A stretch of DNA of 64,000 nucleotides, taken from the NCBI RefSeq assembly GCF_020184175.1, contig NC_065533.1:49018351-49082350 (forward strand), in the 5' to 3' direction. Positions 12,961 through 25,555 of this stretch are shown here, one piece after another. Positions within the stretch are counted from its first letter, which is position 1. Each line of letters begins with the position of its first letter. The translations under genes were made by a program, and so were the position numbers. Below the pieces are notes generated by a model. The model made no database searches. It worked only from the letters and a program-made list of their open reading frames with translations, and was not told where the DNA came from. Source of the DNA: Aphis gossypii. Its lineage: Eukaryota > Arthropoda > Insecta > Hemiptera > Aphididae.

Positions 12961-15460
12961 GTTTTTGAAAAAATTACATTTTTTTTTATTTTCTAAAAAA
13001 TACTCAAATAGTCGCTTTAAAAAACGTTTTGAAATCGTATTTTTATTAATCATACAATCGTGTTAATATTTTGTAAAAAAAAAAAGAGAAAAAGAAAATG
13101 TATTCAACTGTATCGTTTAATAAAACAGACATCGTCTGTGTTTAATCAACTGGTGGTCGGGTAGCGATCCGGTCATTATAGGATAAATCCATGACTCGTG
13201 TTATCTATGTATCAGATTTTCACATGTTAGACTACAAAAATTCCATATTTTTATAACTTAATTTAAGAAAAAATTTGTTGTTGTCGTGTTCCAATAAGTG
13301 GGTAAAAAAGTTATGTTAAGCACATGATTACATCTTTATTTCATTATTTCTATACTTATAATATAATTTACTTGAATTGGAAAAAAACATTTGAGCTATA
13401 TAGGTGATTAATTGTTTATGTAGATACATTATAAGAGGTATGCTCATCAGTTGTGCGAACCTTCAAATAAGTTATTGATATACATATGATTTCAACAATT
13501 TAACATCTTGTGTCATGGAGTAGGTACCTAAGATGTTAGTTACAGACAATATAAATGTGGTTATATCTTGGTTTAATTGCTTTTTTAGAGGTATTGTAAT
13601 AAACATAATACATATTACATAATAAAAGATTAAATATTAAATGTTTTAAATAACGTTACAATAAAAAAAATTAAAAATTAAATCTGGCTTTTATCTATCT
13701 TATTTTTTATAATGTTAATATTTATTATTTTGTATTATTTAAATTGTATAAATAAAAAAATCACGTGGAACTTTTGTTTCTGGATTTATGTATTTAATAT
13801 TCTTGTTAACGTCATCATATACTTCCCACTTTTTATGTCCTTTTTTATAGCATGCATAATAATGGCCAATAGATGTCCTGAGATGACTTAGTCTTCAACG
13901 GAAATAACCCACACCTCTTAACTCGTATATTTTGCCTGAAGCTAATAGTATCTGTGGTATGTATTTTTAGTGAGATTGTAGGTTGTGGAAGAGCTAGCTT
14001 CACTACTATAATTTAAACTACTATTTCCTGAAATAATAAAACAGCTTAATTTGTAAACTGTAATAGGTTTACCTAAATTAACAAGACATACCTTTCCAGT
14101 TTATTACGTCGACAAAAATATGAAAATCGGACAGTACAGTTTTTTTTGTTTTAACTCCCAGGCATGATTCACCATTATCATCGATATAACCACAATTAAT
14201 TTTTTCTAAATCAATTCTAGAATAGATACTTCTGTAGACCGTTTAAATTTCCATTATTTAAGGTGTATAGGAAATAATCATTATTGGAACTGGAGTATCA
14301 ATTGTTCTTCCTATTACAATACCTAATACCTACTACAATTTATAAGTCATAAGCTGTTGGAAACTCTTTCAACGCCGAATTAAATGGTATAGCTTGGTAG
14401 CTTGACCGTCGTCAAGCTCGGTCCTGCTCCCCAGTGAAGACGTATCACCCGCTGCTTTATACCACCGTACATCACCGACATAACGATTTCGCAGAGGACT
14501 TCTCGCAGTAAGTCCTCGACCGATGGTGTTGATAGATCGCAGTTTTTGAATGGGAGTTGTTGGAATAAAGTTTAATAACATCTAAATTTTCTATGGTTGA
14601 TTATAGTTTGAAATCAAAAATGCAAATGAATTCTAACGATACGTCGCAGAGAATTTAGAATTTCTCCTAGATGACGGGTATAGCAACGTTGCAGTTAACC
14701 TTATCCTAGCCAGAATGTGTAAACGTTTATCATTCCAATCGGCCGACATTAGGATTTCACAAATCCGTTTATTTTTCAAAACTCCTTTACTTAATTATTG
14801 ATATTTTATATTACCTCCGTATATATATAATATTTTATATTTATAGGATTTCGATTTTTACTCTGTACTCGTCATATACTTTCAGGTGGTCTTTTTCACC
14901 TTAAAAATATACATATATAATATAATATTATACTTTTTTTGATTGAACTATGTATTTGATTATTCGTAAAATTTTTCCAATAATAAAATGTAGGTATTTC
15001 TTTCAATAATTGAACATTTAATTCGATGAAGAACTTGTATGCGGATTTTGTATCATATTATTCATATTATATGATTTTGTACGGTGACTAACAATAATAA
15101 TAGTACTTAAAATATTATTATGAAAATTCAAAATAATATACTTATAATATCGAAATTAGTTGTGTGAAAATGAATATAATATTATTTAAGACTATAGTAA
15201 ATTAAATATATTAAATCAATATATTTTATTTGGAAAGTACCGTTATATAACTGCAAGAAGTATTAAATCTTTTAAAGTCGATTAATATATTATGCACTTT
15301 CGTTCGTCGGCACTCCGGTTCGATTGTTTGGTAACGTATATAACATTATAACGATGCGAATGTTCGGATGTTATTGACTATAATTGTTGTTTCTTGTATT
15401 ATATTGACAAGTTTTTATAATTTCAAAAAATTATAGACGATTTTTACATTTTTAACCTAA
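12961..15460. other. AT-rich DNA with one unassigned balanced-GC patch
   Basis: The stretch is AT-rich except for 14390-14560, which is more balanced. A 70-codon minus-strand frame covers it at 14369-14581, but no domain is recognisable. It could be a decayed transposon fragment. No splice-site pair, RNA gene or full repeat was found. Confidence 0.45.
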
Positions 15461-15467
15461 TACACGC

Positions 15468-15634
15468 ATTGGCGAAGTTACGGGAGAGGTGTAAAGCCTC
15501 CCCTCAACATATTTTTTTTTTTTTTTTTTATGGTTATAACAAAATAAAAATGACGTTTAGTTTCACTAATAACTTGTAATTTGTATCATAAATATATTTT
15601 AAAACACCCCAGAAAAAAATCGTAACTACGCCAT
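15468..15634. mobile_element. Short inverted-repeat element (MITE-like)
   Basis: The left end reads TTGGCGAAGTTACG and the right end is the near-complement of it, CGTAACTACGCCAT, giving an inverted repeat with a single mismatch over about 13 bp. The element is about 167 bp long. It contains a T homopolymer and a small GGGAG/CTCCC hairpin near the left end. It has no coding potential. No convincing target-site duplication was seen. Confidence 0.45.
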
Positions 15635-15639
15635 TAGAA

Positions 15640-17990
15640 ATAATAAATCTTACAATAACATCATTGCCGAATAAGCAATTATTGATTACTATAATATACG
15701 ATATTCTTGTTAATAAAATAAATTATTCTAGTACAAATAATAATAATAATAATACTCGTGGTGAATAATAGTGATTTATAATAGAATAACGTATAAACTT
15801 TAAACTATATTATAAAATTATACACACTTTTAAAACCCTTACACCCGGAGGCAGGTGAACCCTCTACCACCCGTTAATCTAACCCTGTTTATAAATTATT
15901 TTCAGTAAATATTTAGATGTTATTTCGTCTAAATATTTTTCAGAGTTTGCATACGCCAGAAGCGTTCAATCGTGGCAATAATACAATCATATATTTTATG
16001 AATTTTCGTTTATCTATAAATTATTTTAAACTTTTAAAATCGTTTGTGAACAACTATTTTCGGAGATATTGCAATAACACATTCTATCGAAGGAGAAAAA
16101 ACTCATTTCTCAACTCTAGTTTAAAAAGTGTATTTTTTTTTTTTAAACATATTGTTTGAAAACTTTGAATATTGATAACTGATAAGTATATAAAATCAAT
16201 TAAAAATTAATAACATACATTTACAATGCAAAATTTAGATTTTTGTTAAGATTTTTTAATCTGTTTAAGACTCAAGGCTAAGAATGGTATTTCCAAAATA
16301 TCTTAACTATTTCCAACTAGAAAGCCATCTAAAAACTGTCTTAAAAATGAAATTTGTGAAATTTAAATTCCAATACAAGTTATGAATACTTTAAAAATAC
16401 TAAAATTCAAAATGCTCATTATATTATAGAAAAATTGAAATATCGCAAAATAATTTATCGTATAAAGATAACGTTTTAATTTTAACTTTAATTGTTACAA
16501 AGTTCAATCTATTTCACTCTCGTCTCAAAATAACAACACAAAATTGGCTCAGGGAAATTGACTATGTTTTATTGTTGTACATGGGTCAGAGAGAAAACAA
16601 AAGATAGTGTGTTGACGTCTTATTAATAAAATATTGTCTTAATTCGTGGTATCATCCATTAATGGATATTTTCTTTTTGATTTTAGTTAACGCTATTTTC
16701 TTATCGTTTCTTATTTGGAATTGTATTTTATTTTGTTGTAGATATTATGTTGGCGACAACTCTTACATTCACCCATTGGATAGGGCTCAGTAATCATAAC
16801 AATATACCAATAAAACGTCGCGTAAAAATTTTGTAAAATGTAAACATTTTTAAAGTGGTTAACGGTTAGTTGAAGGGTGGTGTGGGTGTTTCGCTCATCA
16901 TGGGTCAGTTGGCATACATTTATTCATCCCCACAAAAAAAATAAAATAAATAAAATTACGTATATTTACATTGTACATCCCAATTAAAAAAAATATATAT
17001 ATTTCAGTTCTCAGCAGGAATCTTATGAATTCACATTATTTGTATTTTGTGCAAGATTACTTTACTGTGTTTTACATTAAAATAAAATTATTGTTTTGCA
17101 ATAATTTATTTAAATTAACTTAAAGTTTATAGTTATATTATATTGACATTTTTTTATTTATATATAGAAAGTTATAAAGTAGGTAGTTATCTTATTATTA
17201 GAATTAATAAATTACCGTCATATATAAGATATCAACAAAATATATTTTAATGTTCCAATACCAAAAATAACATAATTATTAGGTATGTAAATTTGTATAT
17301 AAATCGTAAGAAATGAATACATTTTAAATTCTAAATTCAACAATGTACAAGTATATAATAAATTGACTTAACTTATACTCATATCTGGTCTTGTATCTAT
17401 CGTTACGTTTTAGAGTTAAAGCAATGCTCTAATCTTCAACTTTTTGTGTGTAATTTCTATGAGGAAATTGTTGGATTTAGTTTATACTTAATTAAAATTC
17501 AACTTATTTTCAAGGCTATTGACAGAAAAATGTCTAAAAAATCAATTGTGATTTTATTTTGTAATTTAAAAAGTAATATACATGTGAACTAAATATTTAT
17601 ATATTTTTTAATGGTTCTTTGCAAGTTTATTTTTACTAAAATAAAAAAAAAAAATTAAAACTATTTACATTGATTTTATGTTGTTTATAGTAAGTTATAC
17701 CACGAATCTATTTATATCATTCTATGGTACAGCTGTATTAACACTTAGAATTTTACTAATGTATAATTATTATGATTTAAAGTATTATGTGATGTGTTTT
17801 AAAAAAAAAATAGTCAAGTCTACAGTATTATTATATAAAAATAATTAATAAATTAATAATACATGGTAATATAAATAAATTATAAGATATCTTTAGAAAT
17901 AAAGGCTTTTATTCTATTGTAAAGTATCTACTTTCTGTCTCTTGTAGTCATAAATTCAAAATGATTGTTTAATCAATTTGTAAATTAAAA
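15640..17990. other. AT-rich DNA without recognisable genes
   Basis: An 80-codon plus-strand frame at 15917-16159 is low-complexity and looks like chance. The interval 16545-16625 holds a short dispersed repeat, listed separately. Nothing else was identified. Confidence 0.5.
16545..16625 (+). repeat. Dispersed repeat R3, copy a
   Basis: The word GGGTCAGAGAGAAAACAAA followed by TAGTGTGTTGACGTC closely matches 54395-54455, where the text is GGGCCAGAGAGAGAAAACAAA and then TAGTGCGCTGACATC. Both copies are on the plus strand and non-coding. Boundaries are approximate. Confidence 0.55.
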
Positions 17991-17997
17991 TAGCACG

Positions 17998-18003
17998 TTT
18001 ATT
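17998..18003 (-). terminator. Possible polyadenylation signal
   Basis: AATAAA on the minus strand, 27 bp beyond the stop codon of the candidate terminal exon at 18030-18173. The position fits a 3' end, but this hexamer is common by chance in AT-rich DNA. Confidence 0.25.
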
Positions 18004-18029
18004 TAATTTATCTTGAATAGTCGAGTATG

Positions 18030-18173
18030 TTAAGTGTATGCAAAAGCGTGAGGTGTGAAGGTGCTGTGGACTTCCTTACTATACGTCGCGTCCCCGTTCA
18101 TCTTCTTCAGGATCTGAAGTTCATAATAATTTGTCCTCGGACACGTTATTACGTCCTTCGAATTTTTTCGTTC
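18030..18173 (-). CDS. Candidate terminal coding exon, unknown protein
   Basis: A 47-codon open segment ends in TAA at 18030-18032. It begins right after a good acceptor, a pyrimidine-rich CCTACACCTTACAG ending at 18174, and is read in phase 0 from codon GAA. A polyadenylation hexamer follows at 17998-18003. Codon composition is distinctly more balanced than the surrounding AT-rich DNA, and the peptide is not low-complexity: its middle reads YYELQILKKMNGDATYSKEV. I recognise no family. Upstream exons on the minus strand could not be identified. It could instead be a pseudogene fragment or a chance frame. Confidence 0.3.
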   Translation of the reverse strand, partial: ERKNSKDVITCPRTNYYELQILKKMNGDATYSKEVHSTFTPHAFAYT

Positions 18174-18829
18174 CTGTAAGGTGTAGGTGCAATTGAATGA
18201 AACAGTGTGGTTATGATGTAACATTATAGTATGATTATATGTATTGGATAGATCAAATCCAGCTCATGATAATTGATTCTATGATTCCAATTTTTACACA
18301 ATTAATCAATATTATGATTTACAATAGCTAGTCCACGGATTTTTAGATATTGAAAATATATTTTCTAATAGTTCTTAGAATTTATAGTAATTTGGTAGAC
18401 ATTATACATCACAATTTCTAACAGTATTAGGAATATTTTTTATTTACAGTTCTGTAGCTAATAATGATTTATTATTAATTATTTAATTAAAATAAATTAT
18501 GAACATCCATTATTATTTTCCACAACCTACTCACTCAATAAAGAGGTATGCTCGAAGTTTATTCAGTACACCGAGTTCTAATTTTTTGTTAGAAATATTA
18601 ACTGTCTAATATAATATAGGTACACAGTTTTAAATTTGGATCAGATCAATAAATATAACGGTAATACAATTATGTGTTTTTTTATGTCATACATCATATT
18701 TAGATTCAGTAAATAGTTCAGTCTTTAACTTAAAGTGTTTAATCCCATAGTTAAAATATTATTATACTTTAAAGGTCATAATAGTAAAACATTCTGAATA
18801 ATTTTCAAAATACTTCAAATACCTAATCT

Positions 18830-18990
18830 AATTGGGTGGAGTGGAAAGTGGGAAATTGAATACAGCTCTGATCTATAATTGAAGTCGAGTGGGTCTTTGT
18901 AATGGATGAGTTAAATTTAAATCCATTGATACGTTATTGTACACGAAAAACGATTCTGAATAGAGACGGTCTATCATATTTGCCTATAAT
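18830..18990 (-). repeat. Dispersed repeat family R1, copy b
   Basis: On the minus strand the order is AGACCGTCTC, TTCAGAATCGTTTTTCGTGT, then TTTAAATTTAACTCATCCAT, then CCCACTCGAC. This is the best-preserved core match to the other R1 copies. Boundaries are approximate. Confidence 0.65.
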
Positions 18991-19659
18991 ATCACTAATT
19001 AAATTTAGATATGTTTTTTGAAATATGCTATTTACATATTATGTTTTATCATTATACAATATAATCGTATTTCGGTTTGAATTTTATCAAAAAATCTGTA
19101 GTTATTAAATAATATATTATGTATATATTTATATTTATTTTATAAATATATTTATACCATATTATATTATTGTTATTAATTATCGAGTCAATAACACTTT
19201 ATCGTATAACAATCTGAATATTGGTTCATGGTACAAATAGTTAATATCTAAAAAAAGATTTACATTTTTCGAGAATAAATAATGATGTTTTAAAATCATA
19301 ACAAGTAATGAACATAGAAGGTTGGGTAGGTTAGGTTCATCGTATAAACATGTAATTTCGTCTAAATTTAAACTTCATATATAGTTATGTTTATTTTCAG
19401 ATTTTTTTTAGTTCCGGTATGAATTACATAATATGAGAAATATTGTACTAATTTTTAAGAACTTTGACCCAACGCATAATTTTTGATCAGCATTTTTAAA
19501 AAAAATTGAAAATTGCTCATTCCTGTAAATATTTTGATAGTTATAAAAAATATAGAAAATAATAACATACAAGTTTAGTGGAATTTTTAAATTATTCGTT
19601 TTTAAAATACAACAAAACAACAAAAACCGTCGAGGAAAAATAGTTATGTAACCAGTGAA

Positions 19660-20230
19660 TATATAATGAAGTAAAGACTTGAACTTCAAACGTTCATTAA
19701 AAATTAATACGACTTTCCGGTTGAATTTTTTTTTTTAATAAAAGTTGAAAAACTTATAAAGAAACTTCCATTAAATTTTAAAATCTTAGGTATTTTAACT
19801 ACAAAATAATTTGCTAATATTCGTAATTTTTACCAAATTCGCAACTTCAAACATTTAAAAAAAGCATTTTATGGATTTACGCTCATATATTTTTGTTTTA
19901 GTTTATATTAATAAAAACTTATTAATAACTGGGTCTTAAACTTTCAAGATGTTTGACCGAGTAAAAATTTTTATTTTTTAATAATTAAAAAAAAAGTATT
20001 AAAATTGTTTCAAAAAGAGTCAAAATATTTTGAAAACTTTAAAAAACATAATAGCATAATATAGCATAATAGTTAATAATAAAATATTCTTAAAAATATA
20101 AGCCAACTGACCGTTTCCACTCAGAAAGGTTTTTCGTATTCAACGTTTTAACATTGAATTTAACACTTCCATTACCGCGACCCTTCGACGACTTTTATGT
20201 GGTAGAGCGATTTTTGCGGTTTTTTAATTA
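19660..20230 (+). repeat. Dispersed repeat R2 joined to R1, copy c
   Basis: The R2 words AAACGTTCATTAAAAATTAA (19689) and AAGAGTCAAAATATTTTGAA (near 20016) are followed directly by the R1 order: CTGACCGTTTCCACTCAGAA, TTTTTCGTATTC, ATTGAATTTAACACTTCCAT, CCCTTCGACGACTT. This shows that R2 and R1 are adjacent parts of one larger element. It is non-coding. The ends are not defined. Confidence 0.6.
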
Positions 20231-23230
20231 TTCATACTGAGTATTTAATTATGATAGGTAATTAATTTTGATCATTTATGAGTAACCCAAACTCCAAAGT
20301 CAATTAAAATAAGCAAGTTTATAATATTAACATCGACCTATACAAGTTCATATTTTTTGTGAATGCGATCGATCTTCAAATGTTTAAATAACAGTCCAAT
20401 TCTTTCCAATTAGACTGGGCTTAAAGTCTCTTTATAATTTTATTTACTCTCGAGTGTTTTTCTATTTTATAAATTGTAATTATGTCATTGTTTGTCGTTA
20501 AATTCTAACGTACAGCTACTAGCTAGGACTGTTGAAATTGACCTAATTTTGGCAACGAACAAAGTACGATGTCTAAACTATGCTGTACATAAGTAAACAG
20601 TTAGTAAACCGTTAGCTTTGAGTATATCCACGAAATTTCACTAAATATTTATACATTTATTTATTTACTACAATTTTGACTTTAAAACCTATTCTCCGGT
20701 TTTGTGCTTTCACTTGACGTGCTTACCGGTATAACACACACTTATTTTCTATAAGGAGTTTCTGCAATATTTATTGCAACATACATTACCAACTATTAAA
20801 TATATATAAAAAAAAATCAAACGGTTCTCATTAATTTAATTCATAATAAAATAGTATAATCTATCAAATTTACCAGTTATCCAGCCATCCGCCGCCGATT
20901 TTGATAAGGTTGCTAAAACGACGACTCACACTTCTGTACCCAATAGTATGCGCCACTGGTGTTAACAAAACATTTTTTCAGATCTCGCTATTTATTCGTT
21001 AGTATAAATATAGTATCTGTAGTTCTGAACATAATCTGTTTTGTGTGTTATAACTATGGTTATAAATTATGACACGATTTCAAAGGAAAAGGTTTTTTTA
21101 ATCCAACACTATATGACTATACGTATACCTACCCTAACTTGAACAGCTTTAACCTAGTATCCGGATTTAACCTTTAAATATTGATTATAAATGGTATATT
21201 TCTTTTATTATCTTAGATGCCCAAACATCAAAGACAGTATATAAAAACTCTTTCGCATATTATTCAATTTATGATACAACATATTTATATAATATTGTTA
21301 TAGGATTATTTAACTAACGTTAATGATTAAATACTAATGACAAACGATGCCATCCTGGCTTTTGGAACGTATAGTGACCATTAGACTAGTATTATATTTT
21401 GAGGACTTAAAAAAATTCTTCTAAATAATACTTTTTTAAATTATTACCAATGTACATAAAATCTAATATTATAAAATGTTATTAAAAATGCTGTAATTTA
21501 CTTAAATTTTGAAATAATTTTGATATTCATTTTCTATTTTTCTTTTGATATTTTACGTTTTTTTTTTTTTTTGTGTACTATAAACTTTGTAAAAATTCAC
21601 TTGTCATGGAATTACCTACCTCTGAATACGTCTGAATTTATAAAAATTAGTTGATAATAAACTGATTCGAATAATCTAATTGTTTATGACCAATCAACAT
21701 CGTTGACCGTTGCCTTACTATAATTTTTGACCCACTCGAAGATATATTTAGCAATGCTTCGATAATTTTTTTACAATTGATTTTTTCGTATTTACCGTTA
21801 AGTAATTACAAACTGCGGGGTTCCTGCAGAGCCGCATCCTACTCAGCAAGACACTCCTCTAATCCGGCCTTGTCATGATAAAGAATAATATGACTGCAAA
21901 TGTACTTGCAATTGTATTATTATTATTTTTACTTTTATTATTATGTAATATATTATATAGATAACCGAAATTCAAGTCGTTTGATTACGAATTCACGTGT
22001 TCCTACGACATCGTGCTAGGGTAGATGACTACAGGCCTAATCGTAAGGGGTGAAGGTGCGTATCAATATGAATAAAGCCTCCGGTAGTTTATTATAATAT
22101 TGTATTAGACCTGTACCTATCTATATCATTGGTGGATTTGACAATATTGCTCATTTAAAATTATTGTTTTTGAACTGTAATATTTACAGATACACTCAAT
22201 GTGTATTGTATGATATAGAGATAAAATATGGAATGCTTTATTCACATATTTTATATCCCCTACCGCGATGTCAGTTCGTCATCTGTCCCGGTGCCGTGGT
22301 GACACGTTGATTCGAATAACGGCATGAATACCGTTCAGCAATACACATACGCCTGTGATTACATATTAATATATTATACTGTTATTCACTGTCGTTATCC
22401 GTTATTGTCAATATATCGTAGGTTATATAAGCATTTACATAATATTTTTATAAATATTTTTTGTGAAGGAGTTGTTCTGTAAAATGTATACTCAAATAAC
22501 ACGTAATTTACATTTTATTATTCGTATATCTGAACGGCTTGTAATAAATGATCGAAAAAAAAAATTGCTATTTTGCTATTGCAAATTTTAAAATCACGAT
22601 AGTGGACGATCCTCGACCTAATTGTCTGTGTCTTTACTTGAATATTTATAAAAAGTAGGAAAAATAGCATTTGCTAATTGTAAAGTGAAAGTCGAGTTAA
22701 AAAGTTCATTTTCTTTAAACGTAACTTAATTATTTAATATCGTTATATCAATACTTAGTTAAACTAGTTAATAACCGTTGTGATGATTTGGCTTTTTCTC
22801 GTAATTTCGAAGAAAATAATACCTACGTTAATAATTAAAAATGATGTTTATTTATATTATCTATGTCTGGAAACTATAACTGATTAAAACGAATTTATTA
22901 ATAATTGTTTTGTTTAATCTCGCTGTAATCGCTATTCACAATGATTTTTAATGAAAATGAACATAGTATAAATATTACTTAATATAAAAATATAGTTGAC
23001 ACAAACATACTGCATGTGACATTGCCTAAATCACTACGAAAAATTTGCAAGAAAGAACAGTAAGACGCATTGTTCACGACATTTTTAGCCGTAATTTAAA
23101 AAATTTTCAAGTTGCACGATCACTATGACGTGTGTAATGATAAAAATAATTATACTAATACACTCCTCTAACTACCTGAGTTGTGTTATTTTTCTCGAAA
23201 TCAACTCAAACTTTTCGATTTAAATAATAT
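20231..23230. other. AT-rich DNA without recognisable genes
   Basis: No significant open reading frame. Balanced-GC islets occur at 21815-21880, 22005-22085 and 22255-22350. None is a convincing exon and no repeat family could be assigned. Confidence 0.5.
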
Positions 23231-23269
23231 CTATATATTGTTTGTTTGCTAAATTGACTTATAAACATA

Positions 23270-24020
23270 ACGTTCCGGTAGTAGTAGACTCGAATTATTT
23301 TCGTTTTCGTCTCGCTTGCCCACCTTCCCACCTTTGTGTACACAATGTAAGTATACAATTAAACGATTACGCTTATTAAAACTTTTTCGATCCATTACCG
23401 TTACATCGGTTAACTCGATGACGGTGGGTATATATATATATTAACAATATTATTATTACGGTTAATTATAGTTATTTAGCGGCTATTATAATATCGCGGC
23501 GTATTGAAAAGGCGATGAGAAAAAACTCGTACGAAAAAAAAAAAAAAAAAAAACTGCGAAACAACAAAATCGAAAAAATGAGCGGCGAAAATCTTCGTCA
23601 GCAGTCTTCGGGCGGCGGATGTGGCGGCGGATGTGACGGGCGGCCCGATCGGCGGCGGCGGCGGTAGGGGTTACGACAATCTAGACGGCGGCGGACGCTC
23701 TTGGAGAGCGGTCGACCCGAGAGAGAACTTTTGGCTCGTCACCTGTGACCGCACTGCGGCACCACCGCGCCCCCGAGCTTGCGCGCGCCGCCCCGCCGCC
23801 GCCGGCCGTGACGAGCGCTCGACACGCGGCGGCCACGGCCCGCGGCCCCGCAGTACACGCTATCCCGTCGGCCGGCCAACAAATCGGCTGCTGTACGGGT
23901 GCTGCTCGGGCTGCCGCCGCTGCTGCTGCTACTGGGCCGCCGCTACTGCCGCTGGTACACATGTCACCGCCGCCGTTGTCGTAGCGCCGTGACCGACTCA
24001 CGCACAACGTAAGCACACAT
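23270..24020 (+). promoter_or_regulatory. GC/CpG-rich patch 2 with donor-like splice sites, possible 5' exon region
   Basis: The block at 23578-24008 is very GC- and CpG-rich and flanked by AT-rich DNA. A good donor (AAT then GTAAGTAT) sits at 23347 and a second (AAC then GTAAGC) at 24009, both on the plus strand. An ATG at 23578 opens a 29-codon frame ending in TAG at 23665. In another frame, ending at the 24009 donor, the sequence encodes a signal-peptide-like run of leucines near 23893-23936, but no ATG precedes it in frame. The pattern suits a 5' untranslated or first exon of a plus-strand gene. Several frames stay open on both strands because the block is stop-poor, so no coding call is made. 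Confidence 0.35.
23533..23553 (+). repeat. Poly(A) tract
   Basis: About twenty consecutive A residues just before the GC-rich block. It could be a simple repeat or a retroposed tail. There is no other evidence of retroposition. Confidence 0.8.
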
Positions 24021-25405
24021 AAAATACTATTATTCCGCCTAAATAAATATATACTTTTTTTTTTTTTGTTTTTTTTTTTTTTTTTGGAATTTTACACTCG
24101 ACCGCCACCACCCTTATATAATATTAGGTAGGTATATTATTATATTGTTATATCGTAGTTCTATTATTTGTATACACATCGTACCACCGCAGGCCGTGTG
24201 ACCTTCACGGCTGCTGGCGCTTGACCATCATCCGCGATGCACTCTCGCTCGCACGTCTCTCGCGATCCGACAGAACCTATCGTCGGATATATTTTTAATT
24301 TTTTTTTTTTTTTCGAAAACGCCAGCTTCGAGTACCCTGCGAGTATACGTCGTATACCGTGACAAACGATGTACGATACGATACGATACGATAATAATAA
24401 TAATATAATATGGTATATAACGATTGTGCGTCTGCAGAATAATATGATTATGCACGACGACGTGCGCTATTATATTCGATTATTATTACGTATTATTATA
24501 TACGAGTATGTACGCGGTATTTGTAATCGTAACGATGATGGTTTGGTAGGCGTGTGTATATAATGTATATGCCGAAATTAGGTACGGTCTGTGACAAATA
24601 TTATTAGATTAACATAGTATTATTTAGAATTAAGTTTATTATTATAAGTACGACCGAAAGGACGGGTCCTCGTCGGGCGTAGGCAATTCGCATCATCCTA
24701 TAACAAGAAATTAACATAATATTATATAATAATATGTATGGGTACCCACCGAGGATGGTTACGTCGGGCGTGTTATACGACGGTGGTTTACAGAATATAT
24801 GATTTGAAACAAAATACAAACTATATTGTTGTATAGTACACTATATATATTATACTAAATAACTAATTATTAGATACCTATATATTATGTATAGGTACCT
24901 AACTTGTAATAATAAATTAGATTCGTAAAATCAAATAAATTATTTTGATTTTCAAACTGTGTAGTGGTGGCAACCTAAAAGTTCTATATTATCTATGACC
25001 GCAACAACAATATTTTACCAAACACGATAAAAAATAGAATTTTATACTTCATAAATAAAGTAAACATAAACTTTTGAATTTTACTCGAAACAGCAGTTAT
25101 GGTTACAAATTTTATTTTTGTGTTTTTTGATAGACAAATGACGATAAACAGCGATTGTTGTAGATCGTGTAAAGAATGCTACCGGTCCTATTTTTTTAAA
25201 GAAATTTTCCACCTAGAGCACCTTCAATTACCCTCTTAAGTACCTCCTTAAATACGTTCCCGATCTAAAAGTCGCTACAATGCCAATATAGATATTTTAT
25301 ATATAAGCTATATTAGCCGAGTTTAAACACTTTTTGTAGGGTTTATAGTATTTAAATTTGATATCGGTATCGCAGTATCAGAATCAGTACCAGTATGTGA
25401 CGGAC
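24021..25405. other. Mixed-composition stretch without a supported gene
   Basis: Long T tracts lie at 24054-24085 and 24300-24313. CpG-rich words continue at 24185-24370 next to a GATAC tandem (24371-24390). On the minus strand a plausible acceptor (TTTCTTGTTATAG) precedes a CpG-rich segment at about 24660-24700, but no donor closes it, so no exon is called. The remainder is AT-rich. Confidence 0.4.
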
Positions 25406-25411
25406 GACGGG

Positions 25412-25555
25412 TCGAATTGCACTTATTTATGTCGAGCTGCACTCGAGACAGAAAAAAGGTAATGTTCATATTGCACTCGAGTTCAAAAATGGTTATGTTC
25501 GATTTTTACTCAGTTTAAAAAAGGTAATGTTTGAATTGCACTCGTTCCGATCACT
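25412..25555 (+). repeat. 33-bp tandem repeat, about four copies
   Basis: Units begin near 25432, 25466, 25499 and 25531, with a partial unit at 25412. Each carries TTGCACTCGA-type sequence, then an A-rich stretch and GGTAATGTT. Spacing is 32-34 bp. The reverse complement of the same unit occurs at 26640-26735, so the pair is in inverted arrangement about 1.1 kb apart. No coding potential. Confidence 0.7.

Noticed and set aside
23621..24016. Frames of 123, 111 and 79 codons rich in Gly, Ala, Arg and Pro
   Set aside because: They cover the same GC-rich block in different frames and their starts are not all ATG. No frame can be preferred from sequence alone.
24604..24819. Minus-strand segments near 24660-24790 as a pair of small exons
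   Set aside because: One has an acceptor but no donor, the other a weak donor but no acceptor; no consistent reading frame joins them.
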